Part shown: positions 34,396-46,669 of the stretch, piece after piece
Numbering within the stretch: position 1 is the stretch's first letter
Layout: the number at the start of each line of letters is the position of its first letter
From: Erinaceus europaeus
Lineage: Eukaryota; Chordata; Mammalia; Eulipotyphla; Erinaceidae
NCBI RefSeq assembly: GCF_950295315.1
Contig: NC_080185.1
Span: 48,899,237-48,963,236, forward strand
Reading direction: 5' to 3'
Length of the DNA: 64,000 bases
The notes under the pieces: generated by a model
What the model saw: the letters and a program-made list of their open reading frames with translations, nothing else
Told to the model about the DNA's origin: nothing
The model's database searches: none
Position numbers and translations under genes: made by a program

Positions 34396-36009
34396 AATTG
34401 TGGAAATAAGAAGAGATTAGAGGGTACCAGGGACTTGGAGAGAATGGGAAACCAATAAGGAAAACTCAGAGGATTTTCAGGAGAATGGAAACTTTTTTTG
34501 ATGTCAGAACTGTGGATATGTGACATTATACATTTATCCAAGCCTATACAGTAAACAATAACAAGAGTGAACCTTAGTGTAAACTATGAATTTAGACAGC
34601 TATAATTTACCAATGCAGATCATTGTAACAAAGGTTCCTCTCTGGCTTGAAATATTTGCAAAGGGCATATATATGTGAGACATAGGAATATATGGGAAAT
34701 CTCTGTACCTTATATCAATTTTGTTATAACCTGGACTAGTCTAAAATACAATTTTATTTAAAAATAACAAAATTCAAAATTGATTATTAAATAATTCCAT
34801 ATAATTCCAAAGCATTTTGAGTTATATAGTGTACACTCAAGGTGAGTAGGACAATGATGAAACCATTAGGAAGAACACAGAAATAAAGTAAATGTTGCAG
34901 GAAACATACATTTTGGGACCTCTTAAGTCCAAAGTACTTTGCTTCCTCTTAAAAAGGAAGTTTTTTTGATACTAAATATATTCTAGCTAGTTGTAAATCT
35001 CTTTAATAATCTTATTAATTTTAAGAGGCACCAAAAATGAATTATTCACAATCTTTATTTGCTATTTAGTAGTGTACTGGTAGCTTATCTATCCTTCCTG
35101 TGGTCTGAAATTGCTATTCTTGGTTTTGAGGTCATGTTTCTTGCTCTATTTCTTTACCAGATATTACTATTTTCCCCCACATTTTTGTACTGTGAAGAAC
35201 CATTATAATTACGAGGTGTGTGAAATGAGCTAACCAGAATGCCAAGGTATTCTACTTACCTTCTTCTTTGCTCCCTGTCCATAGACTTTGTATTTTTGTC
35301 ACATCAGGTTTATTTGACTCATTCTGTTTCTGATTCATACTTTGACTGCAAGCAAATCACATAATCTTTCAGAAGATCAATTTCTCTGTTTATAGAAAAA
35401 GGATGATATTCTTTCCTCCTGCTGAACTGAATGAATAGTGTGGAGATTAATGAAGAAAACTACTAAAAAGCAGTTGAAATCCTTAGAAGAGAGGAATTCT
35501 AGAAGCATAAGGTTTTGTCCTTATTATTATTATTTTATTTTATTGTAAAATAAGTCAATACTCACATTTCACGGCCAGATATCTCAGCATAGTTGTGTGA
35601 ACTGTAGCCAATTAGAAAATATATATGTTTGAAATATAGATCAGCAATTTTCCGACAACCACACAATTATAGTTAAAATGCTTTTTTGAAGTATTTCCTT
35701 CTTTTATATATTTCTCAAATACATTAACAAAGGAAAAATATTACTCTATACTTTTATGCTTTTCTGAACTGATGGAAAGGTTATCACACAATTTCCTTAC
35801 AGTTTCAGGACTTAGTGTTAAGTGAATCAATACTAGCACTGATCTTTGTCTAAGATGTGTAGAGATTTTATAAGCAACTAAATTTAGTAAAATATACTGA
35901 GTCTAGGTGGTTGCTATTATTTTCTCATAATTGGTAAATCCAATAAAAATTCTCATGATTCTGATAGGTGCCTTCCTAATGAGAGAAAAGAAAGCTGCTT
36001 TAGGTTTTC
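34396..36009. other. Unclassified AT-rich interval
   Basis: About 1.6 kb with no element or gene that I recognise. Confidence 0.4.
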
Positions 36010-37190
36010 ACATGCAACTATTATAGCAAGAACATAAAAAAATATCTAGGAATAAATCTAACAAAGTGAGTGAAAGACCTGTATACTGAAAATTATGAGT
36101 CACTATTCAAGGAAATAGAAAAAGACACAAAGAGGTGGAAAGACATTCCATGTTCATAGGTTGGAAGAATTAACCTCATCAAAGTGAATATACTATCCAG
36201 AGCCATATAAAATGTAATGCAACCCCCATCAAGAGCCCACTTATTTTTAGAAGAATAGGACAAAAGTTACAAATGTGTCTGGAACCAGATAGCACTTAGA
36301 ATTACCAAGGCAGTCTTGAGAAGAAAGAACAGAACTGGAGGCATAACACTCTCAGTTCTCAAATTGTATTATAGGGCCATGGTAACCAAAACCACTTGGT
36401 ACTGGAACAGAAATAGAAAAACTGACACGTTAAATGGGATTGAGAACAAAGAAAGCCCTCATACCTATGAACATCTAATATATGACAAAGGTACCCTAAT
36501 TATTAAATAAGGAAGGGGAGTATGTTTCCAACAAATGGTGTTGGAAAAATTGGGTTGAAACATACAATGAACCATGATATTTCACCAGACATAAATACAC
36601 AATTCCAAGTTGATCAAGGACATAGATGTATTAGACCAAAAACTGTAAATTACTTAGAGGAAAATATTGGCTGTACCCCATCTAAATTTTACTGAATCCT
36701 TCATTTTGTTAGTGTAGATTATGTCCCTCAATCATTCCCACCTTGTGTTTTTCCTATTATATTTTTTGAAGATGAGAATACCCTCTCTTCACTGTTCTAC
36801 CTGTGGATTTGTTTCTTTCTTTTTTGGTGCCACCAGTTATATTGCTGGAACTCAGTGCTATCATTATGAATTCATTGCCCCAGCATCCATTCTTTCCATT
36901 TTTATTTTTATTTTTTTAGATAAAGCAGAGATAAATTGAGAGAAAAAAAATAAAAACTCTCTTCATCTAAAATTTGAAAGCATCTTCAATGATATAAATC
37001 CAATTACAAAGACTAAAACAAAAGCCAATGAGACTTCAACAAACTAAAAATATTCTGCTCAGCAAAAGAAACCATCACTCAAAGACATCTCTTACAAACG
37101 GGGAGACCTTTTCATACCATATGTTAGGTAAGAGGCTAATGACCAAATATATAAAGAGCGCACCAAACTCAGCAGTAAGAAAACAAATTA
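36010..37190 (+). mobile_element. Old L1 ORF2 3' region (plus), interrupted
   Basis: ORF2 sequence from downstream of the reverse transcriptase (TATCTAGGAATAAATCTAAC...) to near the C-terminus (ATATATAAAGAGC...). An insert of about 265 bp at 36702-36965, flanked by CATCTAAA(A)TT, breaks it. Many stops; the longest open piece is 36316-36510. Confidence 0.8.
36702..36965 (-). mobile_element. Insert in L1 with a SINE 3' half (minus)
   Basis: The L1 repeats CATCTAAATTT at about 36690-36700 and CATCTAAAATTT at about 36966-36977. The right half (about 36815-36945) is reversed SINE extension and body. The left ~100 bases are unknown. Confidence 0.55.
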
Positions 37191-37257
37191 TGGCGATTCT
37201 GGAAAATGATGGAATGAAAAGCTGCTAGTGGCTTGAGATCTGACAACATCTACTGGA

Positions 37258-38064
37258 AACGAAATGAAAACAACACTGGAGGAAAGGAATGGCAGTAGTA
37301 GGAAAACAACAGTTGAGATCCCCAAGGAAAAAACTGATTATCTTGAGGCAATTAGAGAACTGAAAGCTGAAATAGCTGAACAGAGGAAAGAAGCTGAGGG
37401 AAGGGAAAGCAGACTAACAGAGGCATAAAACAGAATTAGACAGAGGATGAGTTAGAGAAATGTAAGAAAAAGGTGAAAGAGCTCAAAAAGAGATTGAGAG
37501 ACACTGAAAACAACAACAGAGACATATGGGATGATCTCAAAAGGAGTAAAATTCATATAAATGGCCTTCCAGAGGAAGAGAGGAAGGGCAAGGAAACATT
37601 CTAGAGGAACTTATAGAAGAAAACATCCCAGACCTGAATAACATAAAGGACATTATGATTCAAGAGGCCCAGAGAGTTCCAAACAGAATAAACCCAGACC
37701 TGAAGACACCAAAACACGTCATAGTCACAATTAGAAGAAGTAAGGATAAGGAAAGGATCCTAAAGGCTGCAAGAGAAAAACAAAAAGTCACATACAGGGG
37801 AAAACCCATGAGACTATCAGCAGACTTCTCCACTCAAATGCTAAAAGCCAGAAGAGAATGGAAAGATACCTATCTAGCCCTGAATGAAAAAGGGTTTCAG
37901 CCAAGGATAATATATCCTGCTAGAATTTCATTCAAACTAGATGGAGGGATCAAAACCTTCTTAGATAAACAATAGTTCAAGGAGGCAACCATCACCAAAC
38001 TGGCCCTGAAAGAGGTTCTAAAAGACCTCTTATAAACAAACATCACTATAATACATGCAATATA
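37258..38064 (+). mobile_element. Old L1, left part: ORF1 segment (plus)
   Basis: ORF1 from the coiled-coil region (GAAATGAAAACAACACTGG) to its stop codon at 38033-38035 and the first 29 bases of the spacer. The same element resumes at 41610. Frame is disrupted; the readable C-terminal piece is 37655-37975. 5'-truncated near 37258; 37190-37257 is unassigned. Confidence 0.82.
38050..38064 (+). repeat. Target-site duplication, left copy (L1 insert)
   Basis: AATACATGCAATATA, matched by AATACTTGCAATATA at 41595-41609, one mismatch. This is the ORF1-ORF2 spacer of the host L1. Confidence 0.8.
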
Positions 38065-39334
38065 GGGGGTGGGAGGAAGATGGCGGACTGAGAAGCTGTT
38101 AAGCAAGTGCTCTGATCTCATCGTCGGCAACGGTAGGATTTTCTGCCTTTAGCAGGTCAGTCAATAAGGGGTGACACCAAAGAGGTAATTATAATTTAAT
38201 TTGGGTTAAGAATTAGAGTAAAGGTGACACGGACTAGCGGGGCTCCAGACTTCTCAGGCGGCAGCGGGCAAGGCGAGTGCGCCGGGCATTGTCCTCCGCC
38301 CAGGAAGGCGGCTCCTCCGCTGGTTGCAGAGCGCGGCAGGCAGAGAACCCGGAGAGAGCACTTTAGCTCGGGGGCTTTCTCTTGGGAGACTCCAGGGTCC
38401 ACCACGACCCTGACGGCGGATCCAAAGACTTCTTGAGTATAGCTCTCATTGGATCAAGGACTTGGAGCTAGTTTCCATTTTCGAGAAATCCTTTAAAAAA
38501 GTCTGGAGGGGGGGGTTTCCCGGAAGCTGCTAGCCTCTGAGCTCCGCAAGCACTCCCCTGGAGACAATAGGATTTTCTGCCTTTAGCAGGCCAGCCAATA
38601 AGGTGTCCTTAGACACCAAGGAGGCGATTATAACTTAATTTGGGTTAAGAATTAGAGTAGGGAAAAAATTCTTTTTTCTTCCTTTTAATTTTCAAACATA
38701 CATCCTTCCCGACGCCCCTCCCCCCCATAAGCAGTCCCTGGGACCAGCTACTAGCAGGATACCACATACCACCAAACAAGGTATTTTTTTTTTTTTAACT
38801 CACTGATACACATTCGGGAAGTTCCTTACACTGCTCTTTAATTACAACTCTTCTTCTTATCTTCTCCCTTTTCTCTCTCTTATCTCTCTCTCTCTCTTTT
38901 TTCTTTTTTAAATCTTGTCATACACTTCTTTCTTCTCTGTCTTTCTGAATTTGTGAATTACTTTGGGGAAGAAATCTGACTCAGAGTGGACTCTCTATGT
39001 GTGTATCTCTGCTCTAGTTCCCTTTCCCCTCTTGGTACCCCTAGAATATACACTGGATAGTAGATTTGCATAACTGTCTATTCTTGCTATCCTCTCTTTC
39101 TTTTCTCTTTCATCACTGGGATTTGGTTACTATTTTTTCACGGACTGGAGAAATTATTTGGCTAACTGGTAATGATTAAACTACTTCAATACTTACTTCA
39201 GTTGCTACTGTAATTCCGGAGGTTGGTGAGTGCAATTGTCATAAAGGCATTTAGTACAGTGTTACTTGTACTCAAGACACAACAACTGAGGAACAACAGA
39301 GCATAAAAAAAAGAAAAACACATAAATTAAAAAA
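38065..39334 (+). promoter_or_regulatory. L1 5'UTR with YY1-type motif and repeated unit
   Basis: AAGATGGCGG at 38077-38086 contains the CCATNTT core (reverse strand) that in human L1 binds YY1 and sets the start site. A GC- and CpG-rich block lies at 38220-38420. A segment starting TAGGATTTTCTGCCTTTAGCAGG occurs at 38134-38220 and again at 38568-38657, spaced 434 bp, suggesting monomer-like duplication within the UTR. Confidence 0.75.
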
Positions 39335-40246
39335 ATGGGTAGATTAAAAAAAAATAAAACTGCTACTCCAGTGAATGAAGACAAGAGCCAAGAAGAAACC
39401 ACAAATCAGTTAGAAGTAACCATAGATAAGAAAAGTATGCAAGCAATAATAAACTTATTAATCACAGAAATGAAAACAACATTGGAGGAAAGGAATGGCA
39501 GTATTAGGGAAACAACAGTTGAGACCCCCAAGGAAAATACTGATTATCTTGAGGCAATTAGAGAACTGAAAGCTGAAATAGCTGTAATGAAGAAAGAAGC
39601 TGAAGCAAGGGAAAGCAGACTAACAGAAGCAGAAAACAGAATTAGTCAAACAGAGGATGAGTTAGAGAAAACAAAGAAAGAGGTGAAAGAGCTTAAAAAG
39701 AGATTGAGAGACACTGAAATCAACAACAGAGACATATGGGATGATCTCAAAAGAAGTCACATTCGTATAATTGGCCTGCCAGAGGAAGAAAGAGAGGAAG
39801 GGGAAGCAAACATTCTAGAGGAAATAATACAAGAAAACTTCCCAGACCTGAATAACAGAAAGGATATTAAGGTTCAAGAGGCCCAGAGAGTACCAAACAG
39901 AATCAACCCAGACCTGAAGACACCAAGACACATCATAGTCACAATGAGAGAAGTAAGGATAAAGAAAGGATCCTAAAGGCTGCAAGAGAGAAACAAAGTC
40001 ACATACAAGGGAAAACCCATAAGACTATCTGCAGATTTCTCCACTCAAACCCTAAAAGCCAGAAGGGAGTGGCAAGACATCTATCGAGCCCTGAATGAAA
40101 AAGGGTTTCAACCAAGGATAATATATCCTGCTAGACTTTCATTCAAGCTAGATGGAGGGATCAAAACCTTCTTAGACAAACAACAGTTAAAGGAGGCAAC
40201 CATCACCAAGCCGGCCCTGAAAGAGGTGCTAAAAGACCTCTTATAA
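39335..40246 (+). pseudogene. L1 ORF1, frameshifted
   Basis: ORF1 encodes the L1 RNA-binding chaperone, a coiled-coil trimer with an RRM and a C-terminal domain. The open part gives 213 residues: a lysine-rich start (MGRLKKNK), a heptad-rich coiled coil at about residues 60-125, and the RRM with IRIIGLPEEEREEGE and HIIVTM. A 1-base deletion near 39945 relative to 37730 changes frame and ends the reading frame at 39976. The C-terminal domain continues out of frame to the expected stop at 40244-40246. The start is the ATG at 39335, within AAAAATGGGTAG. Its coding is much better preserved than in the host L1 at 37258. Confidence 0.8.
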
Positions 40247-40306
40247 ACAAGAACATCACTATAATACTTGCAATATATCAGAGTAAACAAATTGTTTTTT
40301 AGAACA

Positions 40307-41614
40307 ATGGCACTACAATACATTAAATCCATAATATCAATAAATGTCAATGGCTTAAACTCACCCATCAAAAGGCACAGGGTGGGGGGATGGATCAGAA
40401 AACATAACCCAACCATATGCTGCTTGCAAGAATCCCATCTGTCACAACAAGATAAACACAGACTTAATGTGAAAGGATGGAAAACTATTATACAGGCTAA
40501 AGGACAACAAAAAAGGGCAGGAACAGCCATTCTCATCTCAGACACGATAGATTTAAAATTAAATAAAGTAATAAAAGATAGGCAAGGACATTACATAATG
40601 ATTAGAGGATCAATCAGCCAAGAAGACTTAACAATTATTAACATCTATGCACCCAACGAGGGACCATCTAAATACATTAATCATCTACTGAAAGAATTTC
40701 AAAAATACATCAATAGTAATACAATAATAGTGGGAGACTTCAATACCCCACTCTCACACTTAGACAGATCAAGAAAGCAGAGAACCAATAAAGATACAAG
40801 AGAATTGAATGAAGAGATCAACACACTAGACCTCTTGGACATTTTCAGACTCCTCCACCCCAAAAAACTGGAATACATCTTCTTTTCAAACCCACATAAC
40901 ACATACTCAAGGATAGACCACATGTTAGGCAACAAAGACAGCATCAATAAATTCAAGAGCATTGAAATCATCCCAAGTATCTTCTCAGACCACAGTGGAG
41001 TAAAACTAACATTTAACAACAAACGGAAAATTATTAAAAGACATAGAATTTGGAAACTAAACAACATGCTCCGTAAGAACCACTGGGTCAGAGACTCACT
41101 CAAACAGGAAATTCAAATGTTCCTGGAAACTAATGAAAATGAAGACACAACCTATCAAAATATTTGGGATACAGCTAAAGCAGTACTGAGAGGGAAACTT
41201 ATAGCCATACAATCACATATTAAACACCAAGAAGAAGCCCAAATGAACGACCTTACTGCACACCTCAAGGACTTAGAGGAAGAAGAACAAAGGAACCCTA
41301 AAGCAACCAGAAGGACAGAAATCACTAAAGTTAGAGCAGAAATAAACAACATCGAAAATAAAAGAACCATTCAAAAGATCAATGAAGCCAAATGTTGGTT
41401 CTTTGAAAGATTAAACAAAATTGACAAACCCCTAGCCAGACTCACCAAACAAAAAAGAGAGAAGACTCAAATTAATAGAATTGTAAACAATGCAGGAGAT
41501 ATCACAACTGACACCACAGAAATCCAGAGAATCCTGCAAAACTTCTATAAAGAACTATATGCCACCAAGCTAGAGAATCTGGAAGAAATGGAACAATACT
41601 TGCAATATAAATAG
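40307..41614 (+). CDS. L1 ORF2 N-terminal part: open endonuclease domain, reverse transcriptase absent
   Basis: An uninterrupted frame of 435 codons from the ORF2 start MALQYIKS. The upstream in-frame codons from 40268 belong to the ORF1-ORF2 spacer. The AP-type endonuclease motifs are all present: N in NVNGLNSP, E in LQESHLS, NIYAPN, GDFN, RIDHMLG and SDH (SIFSDHSG). The following linker region is also open. At 41595 the L1 sequence ends and the frame runs five codons into host L1 sequence before a stop. If translated it would be an endonuclease without the reverse transcriptase. Whether it is expressed is unknown; the frameshift in ORF1 and the lack of a polyadenylation signal of its own argue against a normal L1 transcript. 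Confidence 0.6.
   Translation: MALQYIKSIISINVNGLNSPIKRHRVGGWIRKHNPTICCLQESHLSQQDKHRLNVKGWKTIIQAKGQQKRAGTAILISDTIDLKLNKVIKDRQGHYIMIRGSISQEDLTIINIYAPNEGPSKYINHLLKEFQKYINSNTIIVGDFNTPLSHLDRSRKQRTNKDTRELNEEINTLDLLDIFRLLHPKKLEYIFFSNPHNTYSRIDHMLGNKDSINKFKSIEIIPSIFSDHSGVKLTFNNKRKIIKRHRIWKLNNMLRKNHWVRDSLKQEIQMFLETNENEDTTYQNIWDTAKAVLRGKLIAIQSHIKHQEEAQMNDLTAHLKDLEEEEQRNPKATRRTEITKVRAEINNIENKRTIQKINEAKCWFFERLNKIDKPLARLTKQKREKTQINRIVNNAGDITTDTTEIQRILQNFYKELYATKLENLEEMEQYLQYK
41595..41609 (+). repeat. Target-site duplication, right copy (L1 insert)
   Basis: AATACTTGCAATATA, partner of 38050-38064. The host L1 spacer continues at 41610. Confidence 0.8.
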
Positions 41615-44600
41615 CAAATAAAAATTTGTTGAACAATAGCACTACAATACATTAAATACATAATATCAATGAATGTCAGAGGCTTAAACTCACCCATCAA
41701 AAGACACTGGGGGGGGGGTTGATCAGAAAACATAGCCCAACCATATGCTGCTTCCAAGAATTCCATCTGACACAAAAAGATAAACACAGACTTAAAGTGA
41801 AAGGATGGAAAAATATCATACAGGCTGACAGTCCACAAAAAAGTCAGGAACAGCCATTATCATCTCAGACACGATAGATTTTAAATTAAATAAAGTAATA
41901 AAAGATAGGCAAGGTCATTACATAATGATTAGAGGACCAATCAGCCAAGAAGACTTAACAATTATTAACATCTATCTATTCAATGAGGGACCATCTAAAT
42001 ACGCCAAGCACCTACTGAAAGAATTTCAAAAATACATCAATAGTAATAAAATAATAGTGGGAGACTTTAACACCCCACACTCACAATTAGACAGATCAAC
42101 AAAGCAAAGAATCAACAAAGATATAAGAGAATTAAATAAAGAGATTGACAGACTAGCTCTCTTGGACATTTTCAGAGTCCTACACCCCCAAAAAACAGGA
42201 ATACACCTTCTTTTCAAATCCACATAACACATACTCAAGGATAGACCACATGTTAGGCCACAAAGACAGCATCAATAAATTCAAGAACATTGAAATCATC
42301 CCAAGTATCTTCTTAGACCACAGTGGAATGAAACTAACATTTAACAACAAACAGACAATTATTAAATGTCACAGAATTTGGAAACTAAACAATATACTCC
42401 TTAAGTGCCACTGTCTCAGAGAGTCACTCAAGCAAGAAATTCAAATGGTCCTGGAAACTAATGAAAATGAAGACACAACCTATCAAAATATTTGGGACAC
42501 AGCTAAAGCAGTATTGAGAGGGAAACTTATAGCCATACAATCACATATTAAACAACAAGAAAAAGCTCAAATGAATGACAATACTGCACACCTCAAGGAC
42601 TTAGAGGAAGAGGAACAAAGGAACCCGCAAGCAACCAGAAGGACAAAAATCACTAAAATTACAGCAGAAATAAACAACATTGAAAATAAGACAACCGTAC
42701 AAAAGATCAATGAAGCCAAATGTGGGTTCTTTGAAAGAATAAACAAAATTGACAAACCCCTAGCCAGACTCACCAAACAAAAAAGAGAGAAGACTCAAAT
42801 TAATAGAATTGTAACGATGGAGGAGATATCACAACTGGCACCACAGAAATCCAGAAAATCATGCAAAACTTCTACGAAGAACTATACGCCACCAACCTAG
42901 AAAATCTGGAAAAAATGGAACAATTCCTAGAAACATATGCCCTTCCAAAACGGAACCAAGAAGAACTACAAAACTTAAATGCACAAATCACAGACAAAGA
43001 AATTAAAACCATTATTAAGAATCTCACCAAAAACAAAAGTCCTGGGCCAAATGGCATCACAAACAAATTCTACAAAACTTTCAGGAAACAGTCAGTACCC
43101 ATACTTCTAAATTTTTTTCATAAGTTTGAAAAAACAAGAATACTCCCTTCCACCTTCTATGAAGCCAACGTCACCCTGATACCAAAAGCAGATAGGTACA
43201 AAATAAAAAAGAAAAACTGCAGACTAATATCTCTGATGAACATAGATGCCAAAATATTAAACAAGATCTTGGCCAACCGGATACAGCAGCACATCAAAAA
43301 AATTGTTCATCACGACGAAGTGGAATTCATCCCAGGAATGCAAAGCTGGTTCAAGATGCGTAAGTCAATCAATGTCATTCACCACATCAATAAAAGCAAA
43401 GCCAAAAACCACATGATTATATCAATATATGCAGAGAAAGCCTTTGACAAAATGAAACACCCATTCATACTCAAAAGTCTACAAAAAATGGGAATAGATG
43501 GGAAATTCCTCAAGACAGTGGAATCCATATATAGCAAACTTACAGCCAACATCATACTCAATGGACAGTAGCTGAAAGCATTCCCCCTCAGATTGGGGAC
43601 TAGTCAGGGCTGTCCACTGTCACCGTTACTCACTCTTCAACATAGTATTGGAAGTTCTTGCTATAACAATCAGGCAAGAGAAAGAAATCAAACGAATACA
43701 GATTGGAAGGGAAGAAGTCAAGCTCTCACTATTTGCAGATGATATGATAGTGTACATAGAAAAACCTAAAGAATCAAGCAGAAAACTACTGGAGGTTATT
43801 AGGCAATATAGCAAGGTGTCAGGCTACAAAATCAATGTACAAAAATCAGTGGCATTTATTTATGCAAACACTAAATCTGAAGAAGAAGACATCCAGAAAT
43901 CACTCCCATTTACTGTCTCAGCAAAATCAATCAAATACCTAGGAATAAAGTTGACCAAAGAAGTGAAAGACTTGTACACTGAAAACTATGAGTTGCTACT
44001 CAAGGAAATAGAAACTGATACCAAGAAATGGAAAGACACCCCATGCATCCCATGCTCATGGACTGGAAGAATAAATATCATCAAAATGAATATTCTCCCC
44101 AGAGCCATATACAAATTTAATGCAATACCCATCAAAGTTCCACCAAGCTTCTTTAAGAGAATAGAACAAACACTACAATAATTTATCTGGAACCTGAAAA
44201 CACCTTAAAAGCCCAGAAATAAATCCCCACACCTATGGACATCTAATCTTTGATGAGGGCACCCAAAGCATTAAATGGAAGAAGGAGGTTCTCTTCAATA
44301 AATGGTGCTGGGAAAACTGGGTTGTAATATGCAGAAGAATGAAATTGAATGACTTTATCTCACCAGAAACAAAAATCAACTCTAAATGGATCAAAGACCT
44401 GGATTTTAGACCAGAAACAATCAAATACTTAGAGGAAAACATTGGTAAAACAGTTTCCCACCTACACCTCAAGGATATCTTTGATGAAATAAAGCCAATT
44501 GCAAAAAAGACTAAAGCCGAAACAAACCAATAGGACTACATCAAATTGAAAAGCTTCTGCACATCCAAAGAAACTATTAAAAAAACAAAGAGACCCTTCA

Positions 44601-46668
44601 CAGAATGGGAGAAGATCTTCACTTGCCATACATCAGACAAGAGATTAATCACCAATATATACAAAGAGCTCAGCAAACTTAGCACCAAAAATGACCCCAT
44701 CCAAAAATGGGCAGAAGATATGAACAAAACATTCACCACAGAGGAGATCTAAAAGGCTAACAAACATATGAAAAACTGCTCCAGGTCACTGATTGTCAGA
44801 GAAATGCAAATTAAGACAACATTGAGATACCACCTCACTCCTGTAAAAATGACATACATCAAAAAGGACAGCAGTAACAAATGTTTGAGAGGCTGTGGGG
44901 ACAGAGGAACCCTTTTGCATTGCTGGTGGGAATGTATATTAGTCCAGCCTCTGTGGAGCGTAGTCTGGAGAACTCTCACAAGGCTAGACATGGACCTTCC
45001 ATATGATCCAGTAATTCCTCTCTTGGCGTTATATCCCAAGGACTCTATAACACCCAACCAAAAAGAGGTCTGTATTCCTATGTTCATAGCAGCACACTTT
45101 ATAATAGCTAAAACCTGGAAGCAACCCAGGTGCCTAACACCAGATGAGTGGCTGAGAAAGCAGTGGTATATATACACAATGGAATACTATACAGCTATCA
45201 AGAACAATGAACCCACCTTCTCTGATCCATCTTGGACAGAGCTAGAAGGAATTATGTTAAGTGAGCTAAGACAGAAAGATAAATATGAGTATGGGATGAT
45301 CCCACTCATCAACAGAAGTTGAGAAAGAAGATCAGAAAGGGAAACTAAAAGTAGGATCTGCCTAAATTGAAAGTAGGGCACCAAAGTAAAAACCCTGTGG
45401 TCATGGGTAGACATGTGGCTTCCTGGCCCGGTGGGGGGTGGGGCTGGGTGGGTGGGATAAGACACAGTCTTTTGGTGGTGGGAATGGTGTTTATTTACAC
45501 TCCTAGTAAAGTGTAGTCATATAAATCACTAGTTAATTAATATGAGAGGGGGAAATTAATTGTATGTCTCAAAATTTTTTAAATACAGACTGAGTCTTTT
45601 TAATATATAGGCTGTGTATCTGATATGTGGACTCTCTCAAAAGCCTAGACCAAGTAGATCAGAAGCAACTAGCCGCACAGCTATATAAGATACTGGGTAC
45701 TATACCTCAAACCCTAACAAAAGGACTTTTTAAAGTTAACCCAATTACCAAATAATGTGATGATAACATTAACTATCCATTTTCTTTTTGAACCCTAACA
45801 CAGCAGAAACCTCACATTTACACTATAGAGCCTATATTTCCCCCAGTTCTGGAACCTTAAGATAGGACCCACTTTCCTGCATGCCTCTCCAAATCCATAT
45901 AAAATAATATTGCTTCTGCCGATCACAACCTAATCAACGCAGTGATTGCCACTTCAACATGCTTCACCTCAGACTGTGTCCAGAGACTCCAGGTGTGGAA
46001 TGACAACCCTTCAGCTTCATTACTCGGGTGAGACCTTTCCTTTCATAGTATTCTGTAATTCCATCCCAGGTGGATCACTTTCTAACAAAGTCCCGAAACC
46101 TAGATATAGACCAGGTTCTGTGCAAGAGAGTATAAATGTATCCATAAACTAGTGTAAAATATATACCTGAAAGCAGAAGTACACTAGAGTTTGCAATGAG
46201 TACCCGCGCCCAACACTTCCTCTCCACTATTCCAAGCTTTGGGTCCATGATCGCTCATCAATTTGTTTGGCTTTGTATGTTAACTCTCTTTTCAGCCACC
46301 GGGTTCCAGATCCCATCAGGATGCTGGCCAGGCTTCCCTGGACTGAAGACCCCACCAATGTGTCCTGGAGCTCCGCTTCCCCAGAGACCCACCCTACTAG
46401 GGAAAGAGAGAGGCAAACTGGGAGTATGGATTGACCAGTCAACACCCATGTTCAGCAGGGAAGCAATTATAGAAGCCAGACCTTCCACCTTCTGCAACCC
46501 ACAATGACCCTGGTTCCATGCTCCCAGAGGGATAGAGAATGCGAAAGCTACCAGGGGAGGGGTTGGGATATGGAGATTGGTTGGTGGTTATTGTGTGGAG
46601 TTGTACCCCTCCTACCCTACGGTTTTGTTAGTTTATCCTTTCTTAAATAAAAAATAAATTTTAAAAAA
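41610..46668 (+). mobile_element. Old L1, right part: ORF2, 3'UTR and tail (plus)
   Basis: Continuation of the element at 37258-38064. ORF2 spans 41636-45322, the short-form 3'UTR 45323-46645 and an A-rich tail 46646-46668. Confidence 0.85.
41636..45322 (+). pseudogene. L1 ORF2 pseudogene (endonuclease plus reverse transcriptase)
   Basis: Near full-length ORF2 in order, with the start codon changed from ATG to ATA at 41636-41638. The reverse transcriptase parts are readable in several frames: [10 protein letters not shown] near 43328, the active-site FADD motif in [14 protein letters not shown] at about 43725-43765, and the C-terminal cysteine-containing domain with the stop at 45320-45322. 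Frameshifts occur near 42190, 42880, 43570-43650 and 44190. Compared with 8500-8700, about 140 bp are missing at about 44207. The largest open pieces are 42861-43571 and 43648-44181. No functional protein is possible. Confidence 0.85.
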
Positions 46669-46669
46669 T

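Larger units (their letters stand above)
38065..41594 (+). mobile_element. L1 insert with intact 5' end but no 3' end (plus)
   Basis: Begins GGGGGTGGGAGGAAGATGGCGG, a complete L1 5' end, and holds the 5'UTR (to 39334), ORF1 (39335-40246) and the first ~1.29 kb of ORF2. It stops at 41594 without the reverse transcriptase, 3'UTR or poly(A). A 15-bp duplication flanks it and the host L1 continues exactly beyond it. Loss of the 3' end rather than the 5' end is opposite to ordinary L1 truncation. Confidence 0.82.
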
